Shown: positions 1 to 12,588 of the stretch, one piece after another
Layout of the letters: every line of letters starts with the position of its first letter
Position numbering within the stretch: position 1 is the first letter of the stretch
Assembly (NCBI RefSeq): GCF_000165425.1
Contig: NW_001799015.1
Coordinates: 124,001 to 188,000, forward strand
Origin: Paramecium tetraurelia
Taxonomy: Eukaryota > Ciliophora > Oligohymenophorea > Peniculida > Parameciidae
Reading direction: 5' to 3'
DNA length: 64,000 nt
Notes under the pieces: model-generated
What the model was told of the DNA's origin: nothing
Database searches by the model: none
The model's input: only the letters and a program-made list of their open reading frames with translations
Made by a program: the position numbers and the translations under genes

Positions 1-820
1 TGACAACACAATTGTTATTTGTCTTTAATAAAGTGCATAATTGTGGTATATCTTAACATCCGTTGAGGAGGTCATTTACAGTACAGGTAGGAAGGTATGC
101 GTTGCATTACAAGTGAGTACTATTGGTGTTGGGAGCATTGGCACAGGTTTTTTCTTTGCATTTGCTCTAATCCCAGATGCATGATTTGGTTTAATCAAGA
201 TTTGTTACGCAGGCTTATTGAATTTTTTGATTTTCACAATTATCTTGGCTGGTTTCACAACCTCCTCCTTCCTTGACTGTGCATGTTTTCAATTGTTGCC
301 TGCATAACAAATCTGTGTTGAGAAAGAGAGGCAATAAATCGCAGGTTGTAGGGTATTGACAGGTGGAGGTTTGGGAGTTCCAGGTGCAATACATCCCGTT
401 TTAATCTTTTAGACAGCTCATCTGGTTTGAATAATTTGTGCAGTCGTCTAAATCTATACATTTCTCTCCGTCTGTTATGCATCTCGTAGATATGTTTTAG
501 CATATATCATTTGAGGTGAAGAAGAAGAGAGAACATCCAGGAAATGAGACACATTTGTCTAAGATATTGGCACAACCTTCAGTGCTTTTGCATAGATCAA
601 TTGAAATGAGTTCGCAATATGTTTTGATAGATTAAACTACTGGGACGTCTGAACATTTGGTTCCATCCCAAGAGCAATTAAGAGAGTGACAATCTTTTTC
701 ACTCTAAACTTGCAAGCAAGTACAAGATTTGTTTGAAGTAGATAGGGTGCTGACCTCAGTTGTAGTCTGCGAATGAACATAGTATTGTAGCAAGATGAGA
801 ATCAAAGCGGCTTTGTTCAT
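1..820 (-). CDS. Cysteine-rich secreted/surface protein, Paramecium surface-antigen-like (3' end outside window)
   Basis: Minus strand, starting at the ATG at 818-820 and open to the window edge with TGA as the only stop, so about 273 residues are visible. The first 17 or so residues (MNKAALILILLQYYVHS) form a clear signal peptide. The rest is packed with cysteines at semi-regular spacing, with repeated units such as CSWDGTKC, CTWNSQTSTC and CIWDQSKC. This C-x-W-x(n)-C pattern is typical of the PSA-type repeats of Paramecium surface antigens and related GPI-anchored or secreted proteins. Several glutamines are encoded by TAA/TAG. The C-terminus is outside the window, so a GPI signal cannot be checked. 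Family placement is from the cysteine pattern; the exact member is unknown. Confidence 0.8.
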
Positions 821-897
821 CTTTTATATTTAAAATATAACTATGTAATTCATTTAATGATGATTTATATATTCACTTTTTGTAGTCATTTTTCACT

Positions 898-3800
898 ATG
901 CCCAACCATGATCCCTCAGTTAACTATTCATATGATCTTATCACACACAATCTATTAAAATTAATAATCCACTTTTATAATATGTAATCTGGACAGCTCT
1001 TGAATTTGTAAAGGCTCGAAAGATAATACTTACAGACACTATCCTAAAATGGATGGGAATCTCCAGTTGTAGTTAATGCAGCCGTTGAATTTGCCAACAC
1101 TTTGTTAAGAGATGGAAGAATCCTATTAAAATCAGGTAACAACCCTTAAGCAGAAATGTTCTTCAATCGAGCAAAAGAAGTAGATAAAAATATAACCAAA
1201 TTTAGATTACAACTCCAATTTCAAACACCAGTGGGATATTTTATACACCCAATTTTGTTCGGGCAAGAGGTAATGCAGTATTATAGATTGTCTAATTGTA
1301 TGAGTAACAAAACCAATACCAAAAGGCGTGGATGAATATCAAAGAAGTATTGCCCTTTATGGAGAAGTTTGCTTATACAAAAAGGATAAATATTAGCGAG
1401 GATGATCAAAATGTTTTAAAAATATATGTCTAATTGCTGTTTCATGGCTGCGAGGTTTGTAGAATGATGCATAGAAAAGATGATATGTTGGATCAATGTA
1501 ATAAATATGTTGAAATTTTGCATCGTTTGGGTATCACCTTCGACTCTTTGCGTAATCTTACCAAAGATGAATTTCATTAAGAATTCAAAAAATGGTTTTT
1601 GTTGTTGGCTAAGGCTTTCTATTATATTGGCAAATCGCAATTCAAAGTTGGATTTGAGAAGGAAGCACTTCGAAATCTCTATAAATCCTGGTAAATTTTT
1701 GAGATAATCTATGGAATCGATGCACCTGCTACCATTAAGGCCAGGGATAAATACGAGAAATTGAGTTAGAAAATGGAATTTGAAATGCTGATGGAAAAGG
1801 AGAAGGTAGACTTTTAAGAATTCAAGGATGATATCCAAAAGGATGTCGGATAAGAACTGCTCAAAAAAGTGGCTACACTTAAACCAAACAAAACATTTAA
1901 TGTATACATATTTCACTTATAACAAGCATCACATCATTCAATAAGTTAAGTCATATTAACAAATCGTAGGTCAGTTATCGCAACACACAACCAAGTACCA
2001 GATGCCAGAATATGTGAAGAAGGTTCGAATGGAATATGAGGAGAAATTGAGAACCATATCATTTCAATAGAAATACGACGATTCCAGCAACAAATATAAG
2101 CAATATCAAATCAAGAATAAGAAGTCCTCATCTAGAGCTGTCTCCACTTATAATCAATCCCTTTTGCCTCAAGATCGACTATTCTCCTCTCCCAAATTGT
2201 CCAATCACACTCAATCCAAAAGGACCAGTCTCTATCAATTGGACAATCATCTGGATTAATATAAGTAAATTTAATGTAGATTGTGTTAGAGAACAATTGC
2301 AAACTACAGAGTTGAAGAAGGATTCGATTGATGAACTATTGTTATCCAGACCCATGATCAAGTCTGAATATGTGTTACATAGAAAGAAAAACGATAATAA
2401 ACAAAATGATTCAGCCCAGCCTATTAAAAATACGAGTAAAAAGAAATTCAAATCGAATAGATTGATACCTCGTATTCTCAATAAATAAAGCACTCAACAC
2501 ATCCATATTAAATCTGACTCGTAATAGAGTGAATAAAAAATACATAAGTTATAAACCATATAAGACTAAAACTTCTAATTGTAAAATGAGGATCAGCATG
2601 ACCCTACTACCGAATCTGTTCTATTCTAATAGTAACAATAATAGTAACAAATTATTTAAGTTCCTTTTATCTAGAAAGTTTAAACTGAAGTGTCAGAAAA
2701 AAACGAAAATCTATTCGCAGATTTACTCAATAAATACACAATGGAATAACTCAACTTGGCAGCTTCTATCATTTAATCCTGCTATAGGAAATACACTAAA
2801 ACTATCAAGTAGGTTCAATCACTCCAAACTATTGAATTGACTCCCATCAATCTGCAGAAACCAATCATTGTCACTTAAATAAGCGAAAAGGTTGAAAGCC
2901 AATAGACGGGTCGCAATTTAATGAAGGTCTCTATGAAAGACATGAAAAGTTCGTTCAGAAGAAGAAACTTCGGATTCGATTCTATAGTTAGGGAAATCAA
3001 GAATACTGATTCCGATTAAAGTACCTCTAATAAAGCTAAAACTGTATGTTTCATCAATTTCATCATAGTTATTCTAAATCATCAAGGAATTTTACAATCT
3101 CCCTGAATAGGAATTGTACTTCCTATCAAAGTTATTCTTTGATTCTGAAATCAAGATTTGGAAACTCTCCAATATCTGCGTTAGGGCCTATAGTGATGCT
3201 AATTCTTAGGTTCAAGACACTGAGGAGCAAGAGCAAATACAGAACGATTTTACTCCTGGCGAAATTTGTATTTATTTTATAATGAATCTTAATTAGAAAA
3301 CTAATTGCAATACATCATGAACATTTTCGCCGACGTTAGATCTATCAAAGCATTACAATTAATAGTATACTTTAAATTGTCTAATGATATGTAACATTAC
3401 ACACTCAATTTCAAAATTAATAATTTTGCTAATTACTTAGATGAATATCAACGATGGTTTTCAAAGGACCGTCTTCAAAATTTTAATGGTTTGTTAAGTA
3501 TATATTGCAAACAATAATCCCTTTATTAATCTAATAAATGTCAAGTTATTGTATTTTAATCATCTGAATGTGTTCAGGAAATTGTTGCCAAACTATTATA
3601 CTCCCTAAAAAATCATTATTATTTAATTAGATCTGTCGTAGGGTTTAAAATAATCTCAATGAAAGATGTTATATAAAATCAAATGCAACATGATATTATT
3701 GACATTAGGTCCTATTACAAAAACAAACAAATCGAAAAGGAGAACAAAAGATAAATGCTATTGAAATAATTAAAAATTGAACCAATTAAAATAGTTGAAC

Positions 3801-6800
3801 ATTAAAAATAAGAACTACCATCAATATCATCATCTAGAAATAAACGACAATTGCTTTTTAACGATGAAATTCAATGCTCCAGAGAACAAAGCATTATAAT
3901 TTAAGAATCAGATGATAATAAATCTGAAAATTCAAAAATTATCACATCATAATCTCCATCTGATTAAAAACATTACTCCAATCATTTACAATCCATTGAG
4001 AACATCTCAGAGAAAGATATTATTCAAGAAATCATCCCACAAAGGAATCCAAAGAAACAATATTCTGTTATTCATAACAGAAATACCTTGACTAGTCCTA
4101 GATTTGACTCTTTTATGGCTTCTTAAGCAGTGATCCGTAATCCTATTCAAAGAAAAACTCATGGCAGTCAATTTTTGGAATTTTCGAGAAAATAGAAAGT
4201 AGACTTGGTTAAATAAGACGAGTTTAATCTTGAACCTCCAGTCTCCAAATAAAGTCTGGATGAATAAATTAGAGATAGAACACATTCAGATATATAATTC
4301 GTCAATGATTTTCTATCAGAATTTCAGTTTGCCAATTTGGCTGATTTTGAGGAATACCAACCGAAAGAAGGGCCAATTATTTCATTTAAAAACTAATTTG
4401 AAAATAAATCCACTTACTTTCCACCAAGAGGTTTAATAATCTACCCAGAACCTGAGCCATTTCTGCCTGAATATCCAGATTCATTCATTATGTTGAATGT
4501 CACTTTAAGGTAAGACAAATAAATAAAAACTGGATTTGTCTTGTACGAAGAAGGTCAAGTGTATTTGATAATTGACAATGGACATGGGAATGTTCAAAAA
4601 TAAAGTATTTCAATTGATCCTGGTATCAGATTACCTAACAGAAAAAAGAAGCTAGAAATCTTGGAACATTTGCAAGTGAAAAAAGAAACAAGTTAAAAAC
4701 TGTCTCTAGTTCAAGAATTGCAATAAGAGAATCACAGACACAATTTAATAATGCTATAGAGATATGTTAGAAGGATGCATCATTATGATGAATACATTTA
4801 AAATGAAATACATCAATAATTATATAGCAATCATGTAATACCTCCGACATCCATAAAGTGTTTGAGTTACTTAAATAAAACAGTTTCATTATAGTTGTTA
4901 GACAGTCAAAATAAAACAGAAACTGAAGAGGGCATTCAAATAGTAATTGAAACTGGAGTTGCTCAATCCAATGAAGAAGTAATTGATGGTAAGTCGTTTC
5001 ATTGTTATAGATCGAAGTTCAATATAAGCAAAAACAAATTTTACTATTTTTAAACCAATTTAAGCTTGAAAGTTGAAGTTTGCTTTAAAGAGACCAAGAT
5101 TCTAGACACAAAACTCTTGTATCTGAGTGAACAATAAGCAAAGTAAGACTTGCTTGTTCTAAAGAAAAACATGCATGAATTGATCAGTCATTCAAAGGTT
5201 TTGGTCAAGATTACACTCTACAATCTGAATTAGAATCAATATTTTTATAGAACAATTGATTCCCCACAAGACATTGAGAAAATGCTTCATATTTTCATTA
5301 AACCATAATTGATGGGTTATTAGATAAAATCATAAGCCAAAATACAAAGAAGATTAATAGGAAGGGCATTGCAATTCAATAGATAGTTAGTATGCTTAGA
5401 GGACAGAAATAGAGATAAGTTTAGCGCATTAGATTAGTTTTTATTGATGTACATCATCGATCCTTTGCAATTCATAAAAAACGAAAACCATAGATTATTA
5501 AAATAGACAATACTCTTTTATTATTTCAAATAGTAGTTGAAATTGACTCTGATATCCTCAAGCCGTTTAAGATATTTCATGAAAACATATTTCCATCGCA
5601 AAACCTTTAATGCTTAAAGCAGAGTGAGTAATATTGGCAAGGTTTTTGTGGAATGCGAAGTGTATTAATTCAATAAGTTTTATTCTGATTAATTAACCAA
5701 TGATCACACTTATTTCTACTTTCAAATAACCCCTTAAGAGAGTAGAACCAAAGTGTTTAAACTAGTTTTGGACTTTGCTGATATCAAAAGTATATGCAAT
5801 AAGGTTGTTTTACAAAACTGCTTTAAAGACAAAGTTTTGCATCAAATCATTAAAATATTGACTGCTTACTTAGTATGCTACAGAACCAACACTTATCATG
5901 GAATCAAAATCCCATTGTCATATATAGCCAGTCAATCCAAGTATGATCTTCACAATACATTCACTGAAGTAACATATGGAAGCAACATCCTTGAAGAATA
6001 GCAAAATGGCAGAACCTCTCATCCAAAATTGTCGATCTTAATCAGTGATCCTATACTCAGAAAAAAGTCTTAAGCCTAGATTATGGATGTGTAAATCGAT
6101 AATTTATAAATGCCTGAAGAAGCTAACAAAGTACTCAAAAATACTACGATGTTGACTCCTATTTTTAGAGGATAGAAGTTCATTTACAAAACAACCAAAA
6201 TTGTGAATAACATGTATGTCATAATCACCATATCTTATTTGTCTCTCAACAAATTTCAAATAGGATTGTACATACCACAAACCTGTAGGAATTTCAGTTG
6301 TTATATTTCATCAAATGATTTCCAAAATATGAGTCCTCTCTTTTTAGAATCAATATTCCCATCCAGTCTAGTGACCAAGGAAACTATTGATTAATTTTAC
6401 ATAAATAGATGGAAATTTTCTGAAATGAACAAGATCTTTGAAATGGCAGTCAACCATCCTGATGAGTTTGAAGATTTCTATAGTGAAATGCGCAGCTAAG
6501 CTAGAGCTATCCCCCAATCAGAACTCTAAAAACTAACTGAGAGCAGGGTTTCCATTAATAATGAAGAGGAATTCTTAGAAAAACCTTATGATGAAACTCC
6601 TAAACTGCTCGAATCTTTTAGCGATTAAAGTAGATAAAATGCGAGATCCTCTACTTAACCACCTGCCTTTGTGAAAAAATAATTCTCCAAGCAATTTTCA
6701 GTATAGAACTCTATTGGCCAATCAAATCCTATGAGGTTGTCACTGCCATCAGCTTAATTTCAATAGAAGACAGATAAAAGTCTATTTTATAGAAATAGTC

Positions 6801-7779
6801 CAAGGATCTCCCATTAATGTAGCATGGAAAATCTGTATTCAAGTGATAAAGATTTGTTTTTTAATCAAATACTTGTTAGGAAGAATAACCTAGACATGAT
6901 CTCTACTTTCGAAATTAAAATTTGGGAATCACTTATTGACAGAGTTTAAATTACTAAGAATTCATAAAATCGATTTATTCTTAATTTAGATACTTTTAAG
7001 GGAGTCTTACGAGAAAATCTATATACGCAGGTGGTTTATTTGGGTAATGAAGTCAATGCCTTATTCGAAGTATTTGTTGAAAATGTCAGAAAACCATTTA
7101 ACATGTTGAAACCTTATATGCCTATCAGATTAAATGAGAGTTAGAACTTTTAGTTGTATTAAAGAATCACTCTCTTTGAACAGCCTCAAATTGTCAATTT
7201 TAAACTGATGCTAAGAAAAGTATTATACAGTTATTATAACGATGAAAGGAGGAATTTGTAGAATTTAAAATTGAATGATTGCAGTGTGGATCAATATGAA
7301 TTCATAGAATCAGATATTTAGAAGTGTTCAGTTTACATGTTAAATAAATTAAAAAAATAGTTGAAATTGAATCCCTCTAAATTTATTATTTAAGAAGTAC
7401 AAGGAGATGAAAAATGCCCATAAGTAATTAAAGTCAATGCAAATTATCAATAATATTCCTCATTCAAAGTATTATATTTATCCCTAATTCTTAGTCTTAT
7501 TAATATACATTGCTTAAAAGGATGGTGTTTACTATGAGACCTACTTTAATATATGTTTCAATATTTTATCAAGAAAAGAAGAAAAAGTTTTGGTTATACT
7601 TTGAAAGTATGAAAAATTGCAAAAATACAACTGTTAAATATAGTTTAAAGGATATTTAGCATTGCATACCGAATGCTATTGGATTGTTGAATTTGGGCTT
7701 ACATTAGGAGTTAGGGAACAGAATATTTCGGAGTTTTAAAAACAGACTTTTGGTATCCACACATCAGTAATTGTTATGA
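898..7779 (+). CDS. Giant IQ-motif protein, ciliate hypothetical (about 2244 aa)
   Basis: A single very long gene. With six introns removed (1270-1286, 1902-1926, 2265-2289, 3044-3068, 3268-3296, 7469-7494; 17, 25, 25, 25, 29 and 26 nt) the frame closes exactly to TGA at 7777-7779. The first 400 residues are helical and repeat-like (LLRDGRILLKSG, MFFNRAKEVDKN), resembling TPR-type helices. Around residue 595 there is an IQ-like calmodulin-binding helix (IIQSCYRKYTKT). A second IQ-like basic helix (IQRRLIGRALQFNRQ) lies in the middle. The segment FFDSEIKIWKLSN near residue 720 is echoed by STFEIKIWESLID near residue 1960, suggesting an internal duplication of a beta-rich domain. Poly-Gln stretches are written with TAA/TAG. 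I recognise no named family; a calmodulin-regulated cytoskeletal or ciliary scaffold is a guess. Confidence 0.75.
1270..1286 (+). other. 17-nt spliceosomal intron
   Basis: GTAATGCAGTATTATAG interrupts the first exon of the giant IQ-motif gene. Without its removal the downstream frame meets TGA within 70 bases; with it the frame joins into several hundred open codons. This is shorter than the usual 20-30 nt of Paramecium introns. Confidence 0.6.
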
Positions 7780-8353
7780 AATTTATATTTATAATTACTA
7801 ATTGTTATATGAAGTTATAAAATAATTAACCTTAAATGAAATGAAATTCAATTAAAAGAGTAATAAACTAATAGAAAGAAAAGAACTTATATTTCTGTTA
7901 TTAATTTGTAAATCTTATAATAGACATAACATATCATAAATACGGAAGATTTTTAGACTTTAGTGCACTGGGATTTCATAATTAAAAATTTAAATGAATG
8001 TATCATTGATAGTAAAATAATTCTAGATTATTAAAAAGTAAATTATATTATATTTAATAATTTGATTGATTACCTAAGGGTGACTATAAAGAAGGATATT
8101 CAATTATGAATTGTATAATGGTTAATTTAACTATACTTGAAGTAAATATATGCAAGGAGAAATTAATCAATAAATTCAAACTGAATGAGGGATATAATTA
8201 AAGTACTTTGCTAGTGACACATAAATGATGATTCCTACCTATTTAATAGACATTTTTGGTAACAGAATGATTTTAGTTCTTTTAACGTAACATTGATTAA
8301 TGTTAAATAAAGTTATGCTTTTGATTAAATATTTAATATTAATATAAATATCA
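7780..8353. other. Intergenic spacer, nothing recognised
   Basis: About 570 AT-rich bases between the stop of the giant IQ-motif gene and the EMC2 start. Frames are broken by TGA on both strands and no RNA gene or repeat is evident. It is long for this genome, so a small RNA gene cannot be excluded. Confidence 0.5.
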
Positions 8354-9260
8354 ATGGAGGAACATCAATTAGTGATTGAATAATTGGAAAACATGAAGAA
8401 TTTAAAGCAGTTGTTCCATAAAATGAAGAATGGAAACATACGGATTGTTGATGCCTTTTCAATCGTGATTTATAAATTGATTAGACAATTTAGACCCTCC
8501 AGTTCAGAATATTTAGTGCTTCTTTAGGAATTGTTTTATTTGTCAATAGATATGTAATTGATTCACACAAGCGATGTAAATATGCGTAACAACATTAGCA
8601 AGTACTAAAAGTATTGCTAAAGTAATTTCCGACATCTGAAAAAGTATAAAGGTTGAAGGGATACTTGTTAGAAGCCAATGGAGAGGATGAAAATGCGTTG
8701 GTAGTATACGAGAAGATGTTGTCTGAGAATTTGATGGATCAAAACACAAGAAAGAGGAAAGTAGCATTGTAAAGAGTAATGAATGTGATAAATATATGAA
8801 AGAGACAAAACAATGTGGATTAGGCAATAGCCTTATTGAATACTTTTCTCACTTCATTTCCCAATGATGCTGAAGCTTGGCTTGAATTAGCAGACATCTA
8901 CTAAGAACATCTGAACTACTCTAGGGCCTAATTCTGTCTTGAAGAAGTCTTGTTGCTGAATTCGCAAGATCTACATTTAGCAATTAAATTAGCAGAAGTA
9001 TTAGTCTTCATTCTAAATACAAGGTCAATTATTCGAATCAGAATTACACATAGGCCAAGAACTATTATTGCTTTGTTCTATCCAAAAACCCAAATGAACC
9101 AAGATGCTTGTGGGGTCTATTGCAAACAATAAGAAAGAAGAAGAGAGAAGGAAATGATAAAGACCTAGGGACAATTGTTATATAGGCCTTACAGAAAATC
9201 TACAAATAACAGCCAATCAAATATCCATTTGAAAAAGTCGCCCTTGAAATACAATAGTGA
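8354..9260 (+). CDS. EMC2: ER membrane protein complex subunit 2 (EMC2/TTC35)
   Basis: Peripheral TPR subunit of the ER membrane complex, the insertase for tail-anchored and multipass membrane proteins, acting on the cytosolic face of the ER. After removal of three introns of 23, 27 and 26 nt the CDS is 277 codons (276 aa), close to the usual length of about 300. Diagnostic stretches follow the animal and yeast proteins in order: [55 protein letters not shown], then [15 protein letters not shown]. The TPR helices are clear. The stop (9258-9260) lies only 24 bases from the stop of the convergent IQ/DUF4378 gene. The family call rests on motif order seen by eye and I consider it reliable. Confidence 0.88.
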
Positions 9261-9284
9261 GATAAATAAATAACATTGTCTTTA

Positions 9285-11783
9285 TCAATTTCTTAATTCC
9301 TACATCACCTCTGTTATGAGATGATTAAAAACTAATTCACTCAGCTCTAATGTCACCTCTGTATGTTCTTCATCAAATTCTTGCCATCTATCATCATTTT
9401 CAAGTACCTAATCCTTCAACTAATAGACTTACTTCCTGCTTTAACAATTTGTCTAGTCTCTCTTCTCTCACCTAAGGCAAGATATCATTGTCTATCTAAC
9501 TTCCTTGTGGCAATAGTATCCCACAGAGAGTCTCAGCCCATTGCACTACTTTGGATGCAGAGTGATTCAAGGTCTCATCCAAATCTTTAACTTGCCTGGA
9601 AATCACATTCCTTCTCCAAGGCAATGGCTTTCCTTTGATTCCAAAAGGTCTAAAGTAATCCAATGATTCATTGTAAGCATCAAAAATGGCTTTATTGTGA
9701 ATTCTCTCCATCTCATTGTTACAAACCTCTTCCTAACTTATCCTCTCTTTTTGTGTAAATATCTCTAATCCCAAAACTGCCTAATGAATGAAACCCCCAT
9801 CTATTGATTATTCAATCATTTCTTCAGTCAACCGAAAAAACCTCAAGATTTCGAAAGGAGAAGGACCAATACCCAAATTTACAATTTGCAAAAACTGATC
9901 CTGATAGTGATTTCTAACTATTAATTTAATGTCTTCCAAATATTAGCGAATATATCCAACATGAGTCTATACATACTATAAATTTTCTATCTATCCTTAC
10001 TCTTCCATTTCCAATGGAACATCCCTTACTTAAATAAATTATTACTTCTAATCCTTGAATGTATGAAGAAAGAGTCTTGTTTGATTGATTCGAATTGTAG
10101 GACACTAATTGTTATTCCTACTCTTACTAATGCACTTTCTTTTGTGGTTCAAGCAAGTTCTCTTCGGAAGAACTCACTCTCAAAAGCTAAATGTCTATAA
10201 ATAGTACAATACATTGATCTTCAAATCATTAAGTTAATTTTTCAATAGATTGCTTTGACTTAAACTTAGAGGCATCATTTTATTGAAATTATCCACACCT
10301 AACTTTTGCACAAATTTCAGATCCTTCTACGTTTTCTGAATGGTATCATAGGCTTTCTACCACCCTTCCTTTATCGCTTATTTATTGTGTTCCAATAATT
10401 CAAGTTCCTTTTCGCCCCACTTCACAATCTCTTACTCTTTTACTCCGAATGAACGAGGTGATATCCTCTCTTTAATCAACAAATCCTTCAGTATATTTTT
10501 TTCTCTTTATTCTCTTTCCTTAATCAATTATCCTCTAAGTTATAAGATCTATCCAATTTATGTAGGAAAAACATCCCTCCTCTCCACAATCAATTTAGAA
10601 GGCTTTAATTTTATCTAGGGTATTTCAAAGTTTTCTGTAAACGCATTTAATTTATTGTATTCAGCATGTTTTATCAAACTGTCAATCAAATCAGATAAAA
10701 CAATCATGTCTTATTTGACTTACAATTTTTCCAAGAATTCCCTAAGATTACTCCATCTAGTAATTTCTTAATTTTTGAGTTTCTACAATTGTTATAATTT
10801 AACATTTTTTTTATCTTTTTTCTGTTTTGATATCTTTCGAATCTTGTGTCCTCTAAACCATCTCTAAATACAGATTGCAGCCTGATCCTTCATTTCCTAT
10901 TCATAATTCCTAGATTCTCTCATTGAAATACCATCACTATTACTTTTCAAAGTTTTATAACGAGCCTCTAATTGCTTGAATTATTCTTTTAATGACTTTG
11001 GCCCTCCAGATTTTCTAGATGTGCTCTTACGATTTGCTACATAACTCAACATCAAGGGTTTTGCACTTGCTTTGTTGGAGGTATCTCTCGGAGGGGATCT
11101 ACTATTGGATAAGGAATTGCGTTTTGCGATTTCAGCCAGAGATCGCAGATTCTCATCAATGTGCTTACGTTTTTCAGCAAAGGATTATTATTTGACAGAT
11201 TCAAGTTAGGAGTAAAACTTTTTCTTTTCTTTCATATAGTGTTTCAATTGTTGTGGATATTGGTGTCTTTCGGGTGTGAGTGGCTGGTGATGTGAGTGTT
11301 CAATGGATGACATACGATTGCCTACACACAAATATAGCAACAAAATATACGCTCAAGAATTTGGTCGATTCTCCTGGTTCCAATTTTATTCAGAAAGCTC
11401 AAACCAAGCCTATCACGATGTTCTTAAATTGAGCTTGGTTTATCATTGAAGAATGTGGCTGCCTTTTTACGACGAACATATTCTGGAGATGAAAACTCAA
11501 CGGTTTAACTTTGAACCCTTTCAGCACTCACGCTCTTTTTAATCTTAGAGGATTTCTTCTTCTTTTAATACAATTATTGACTCTTTTTTATGGCCGCAGT
11601 GCGATCTAAAGATTTCTTTTTCTTTATCTTATCAGTGCTCTTGCCAACTTTGAGTTCACTTTAAGATTACTTAATGTGGGATTTCAAGTTGTCAAACTAC
11701 ACTATTTGAATTGGATCAACGGCACTTGTATCCTAATCCGATGGACCAATAATGTCCACTTCAGAAGCCATTTTCTTTTTCAT
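9285..11783 (-). CDS. IQ-motif and DUF4378-domain protein, centrosome/basal-body type (about 800 aa)
   Basis: Minus-strand gene from ATG 11781-11783 (an in-frame ATG at 11769-11771 is an alternative) to TGA 9285-9287. The N-terminus is very basic and low complexity (KIKKKKS, QKKKKSSKIKKS), then comes a coiled coil. An IQ motif (AICIQRWFRGHKIRK) lies near the middle, followed by long charged helices. The C-terminus matches the DUF4378 pattern: PSPFEILRFFR, later DDRWQEFDEEHTEVTLELSE and VFNHLITEVMQEL, a domain found in CEP350-like and other centrosomal or microtubule proteins. Introns seen include 29, 26 and a 25-nt one just before the final DUF4378 exon; one junction near 10,030-10,150 I could not close. 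A basal-body role is inferred from the domain. Confidence 0.75.
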
Positions 11784-12588
11784 CAATTTCCCACTCAACT
11801 TGATTTGATTTGAAATTCTTCGTCCTTTTACGGGTGAATTGTTTTACATTAAATTTAATTAACAGCCAAGCGCTTAATCTATTTTATTATGATGTTTACA
11901 AATCATCATACTTAAGTACCATATCATTTAGAATGCATCCTAAAACACTTCGGGAAACTGAAAATAATATACACAACAACTGTTATTCTATAAATATCAT
12001 AATTTCAAATTGAGTTTTAATTGAAGATAAATCTACTCAGAAGTGGTAGAATAAAAGCCTGATTTAAAGATTGAAGATGTATGAATGAGTTTGCATAATA
12101 ATGGAGTATAATTAGATAATACAAGTATTTAATGCTCTTTTCTAAATAGATAAATCTTGAAACTAAAATAAATACATTTCTTACGAATAGATTTAATAGA
12201 ATTATAAAGGATTTGAGAGCATTAGATTTATATATTGTACTAACAATATATAGATGGAAAGAGAATTGCTATCATAAAAACAAGTAAAATAGATATTTAA
12301 AGGAAGCAATCATATGATTAAAGTGAGTCAGCATATCCTAAAAAGGATTTAACAAATTTAAATAAGAATAGATAGATGTAACTTATTTATCATCAATTGT
12401 AGTAATAATTTAATTAGAATTTCAAAGAGTAATCGAAAAATGGAACAATATGAAATATAATAATCTCAAGAATGTCATTATTGAAATCTATATTTCGGAG
12501 TTGTTAAATAGAAGTAAAAGATAAGTTTAAAATTAAAATAAAATAATTCTAAAATTTTGATGTTATTTTTATACATTATCAATATTTA
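11784..12588. other. Intergenic region with one weak 76-codon ORF
   Basis: AT-rich stretch between the starts or ends of two minus-strand genes. On the plus strand 12254-12484 opens with ATG and runs 76 codons to TGA (MERELLSQKQVKQIFKGS...), with Gln from TAA/TAG. With TGA as the only stop, random frames this long are common here, so I do not call it a gene. Nothing else stands out. Confidence 0.4.

Noticed and set aside
255-503. A short minus-strand standard-code ORF beginning MLKHIYEMHNRRREMY.
   Set aside because: It is out of frame with the cysteine-rich secreted protein, which covers the same strand and region and has far better protein character.
4-690. A plus-strand reading frame across the left edge, in which TGA occurs every 30-60 codons.
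   Set aside because: The minus strand has a complete signal peptide and cysteine-rich repeats without any TGA, so the plus frame is a shadow. Chance open frames average about 65 codons when TGA is the only stop.
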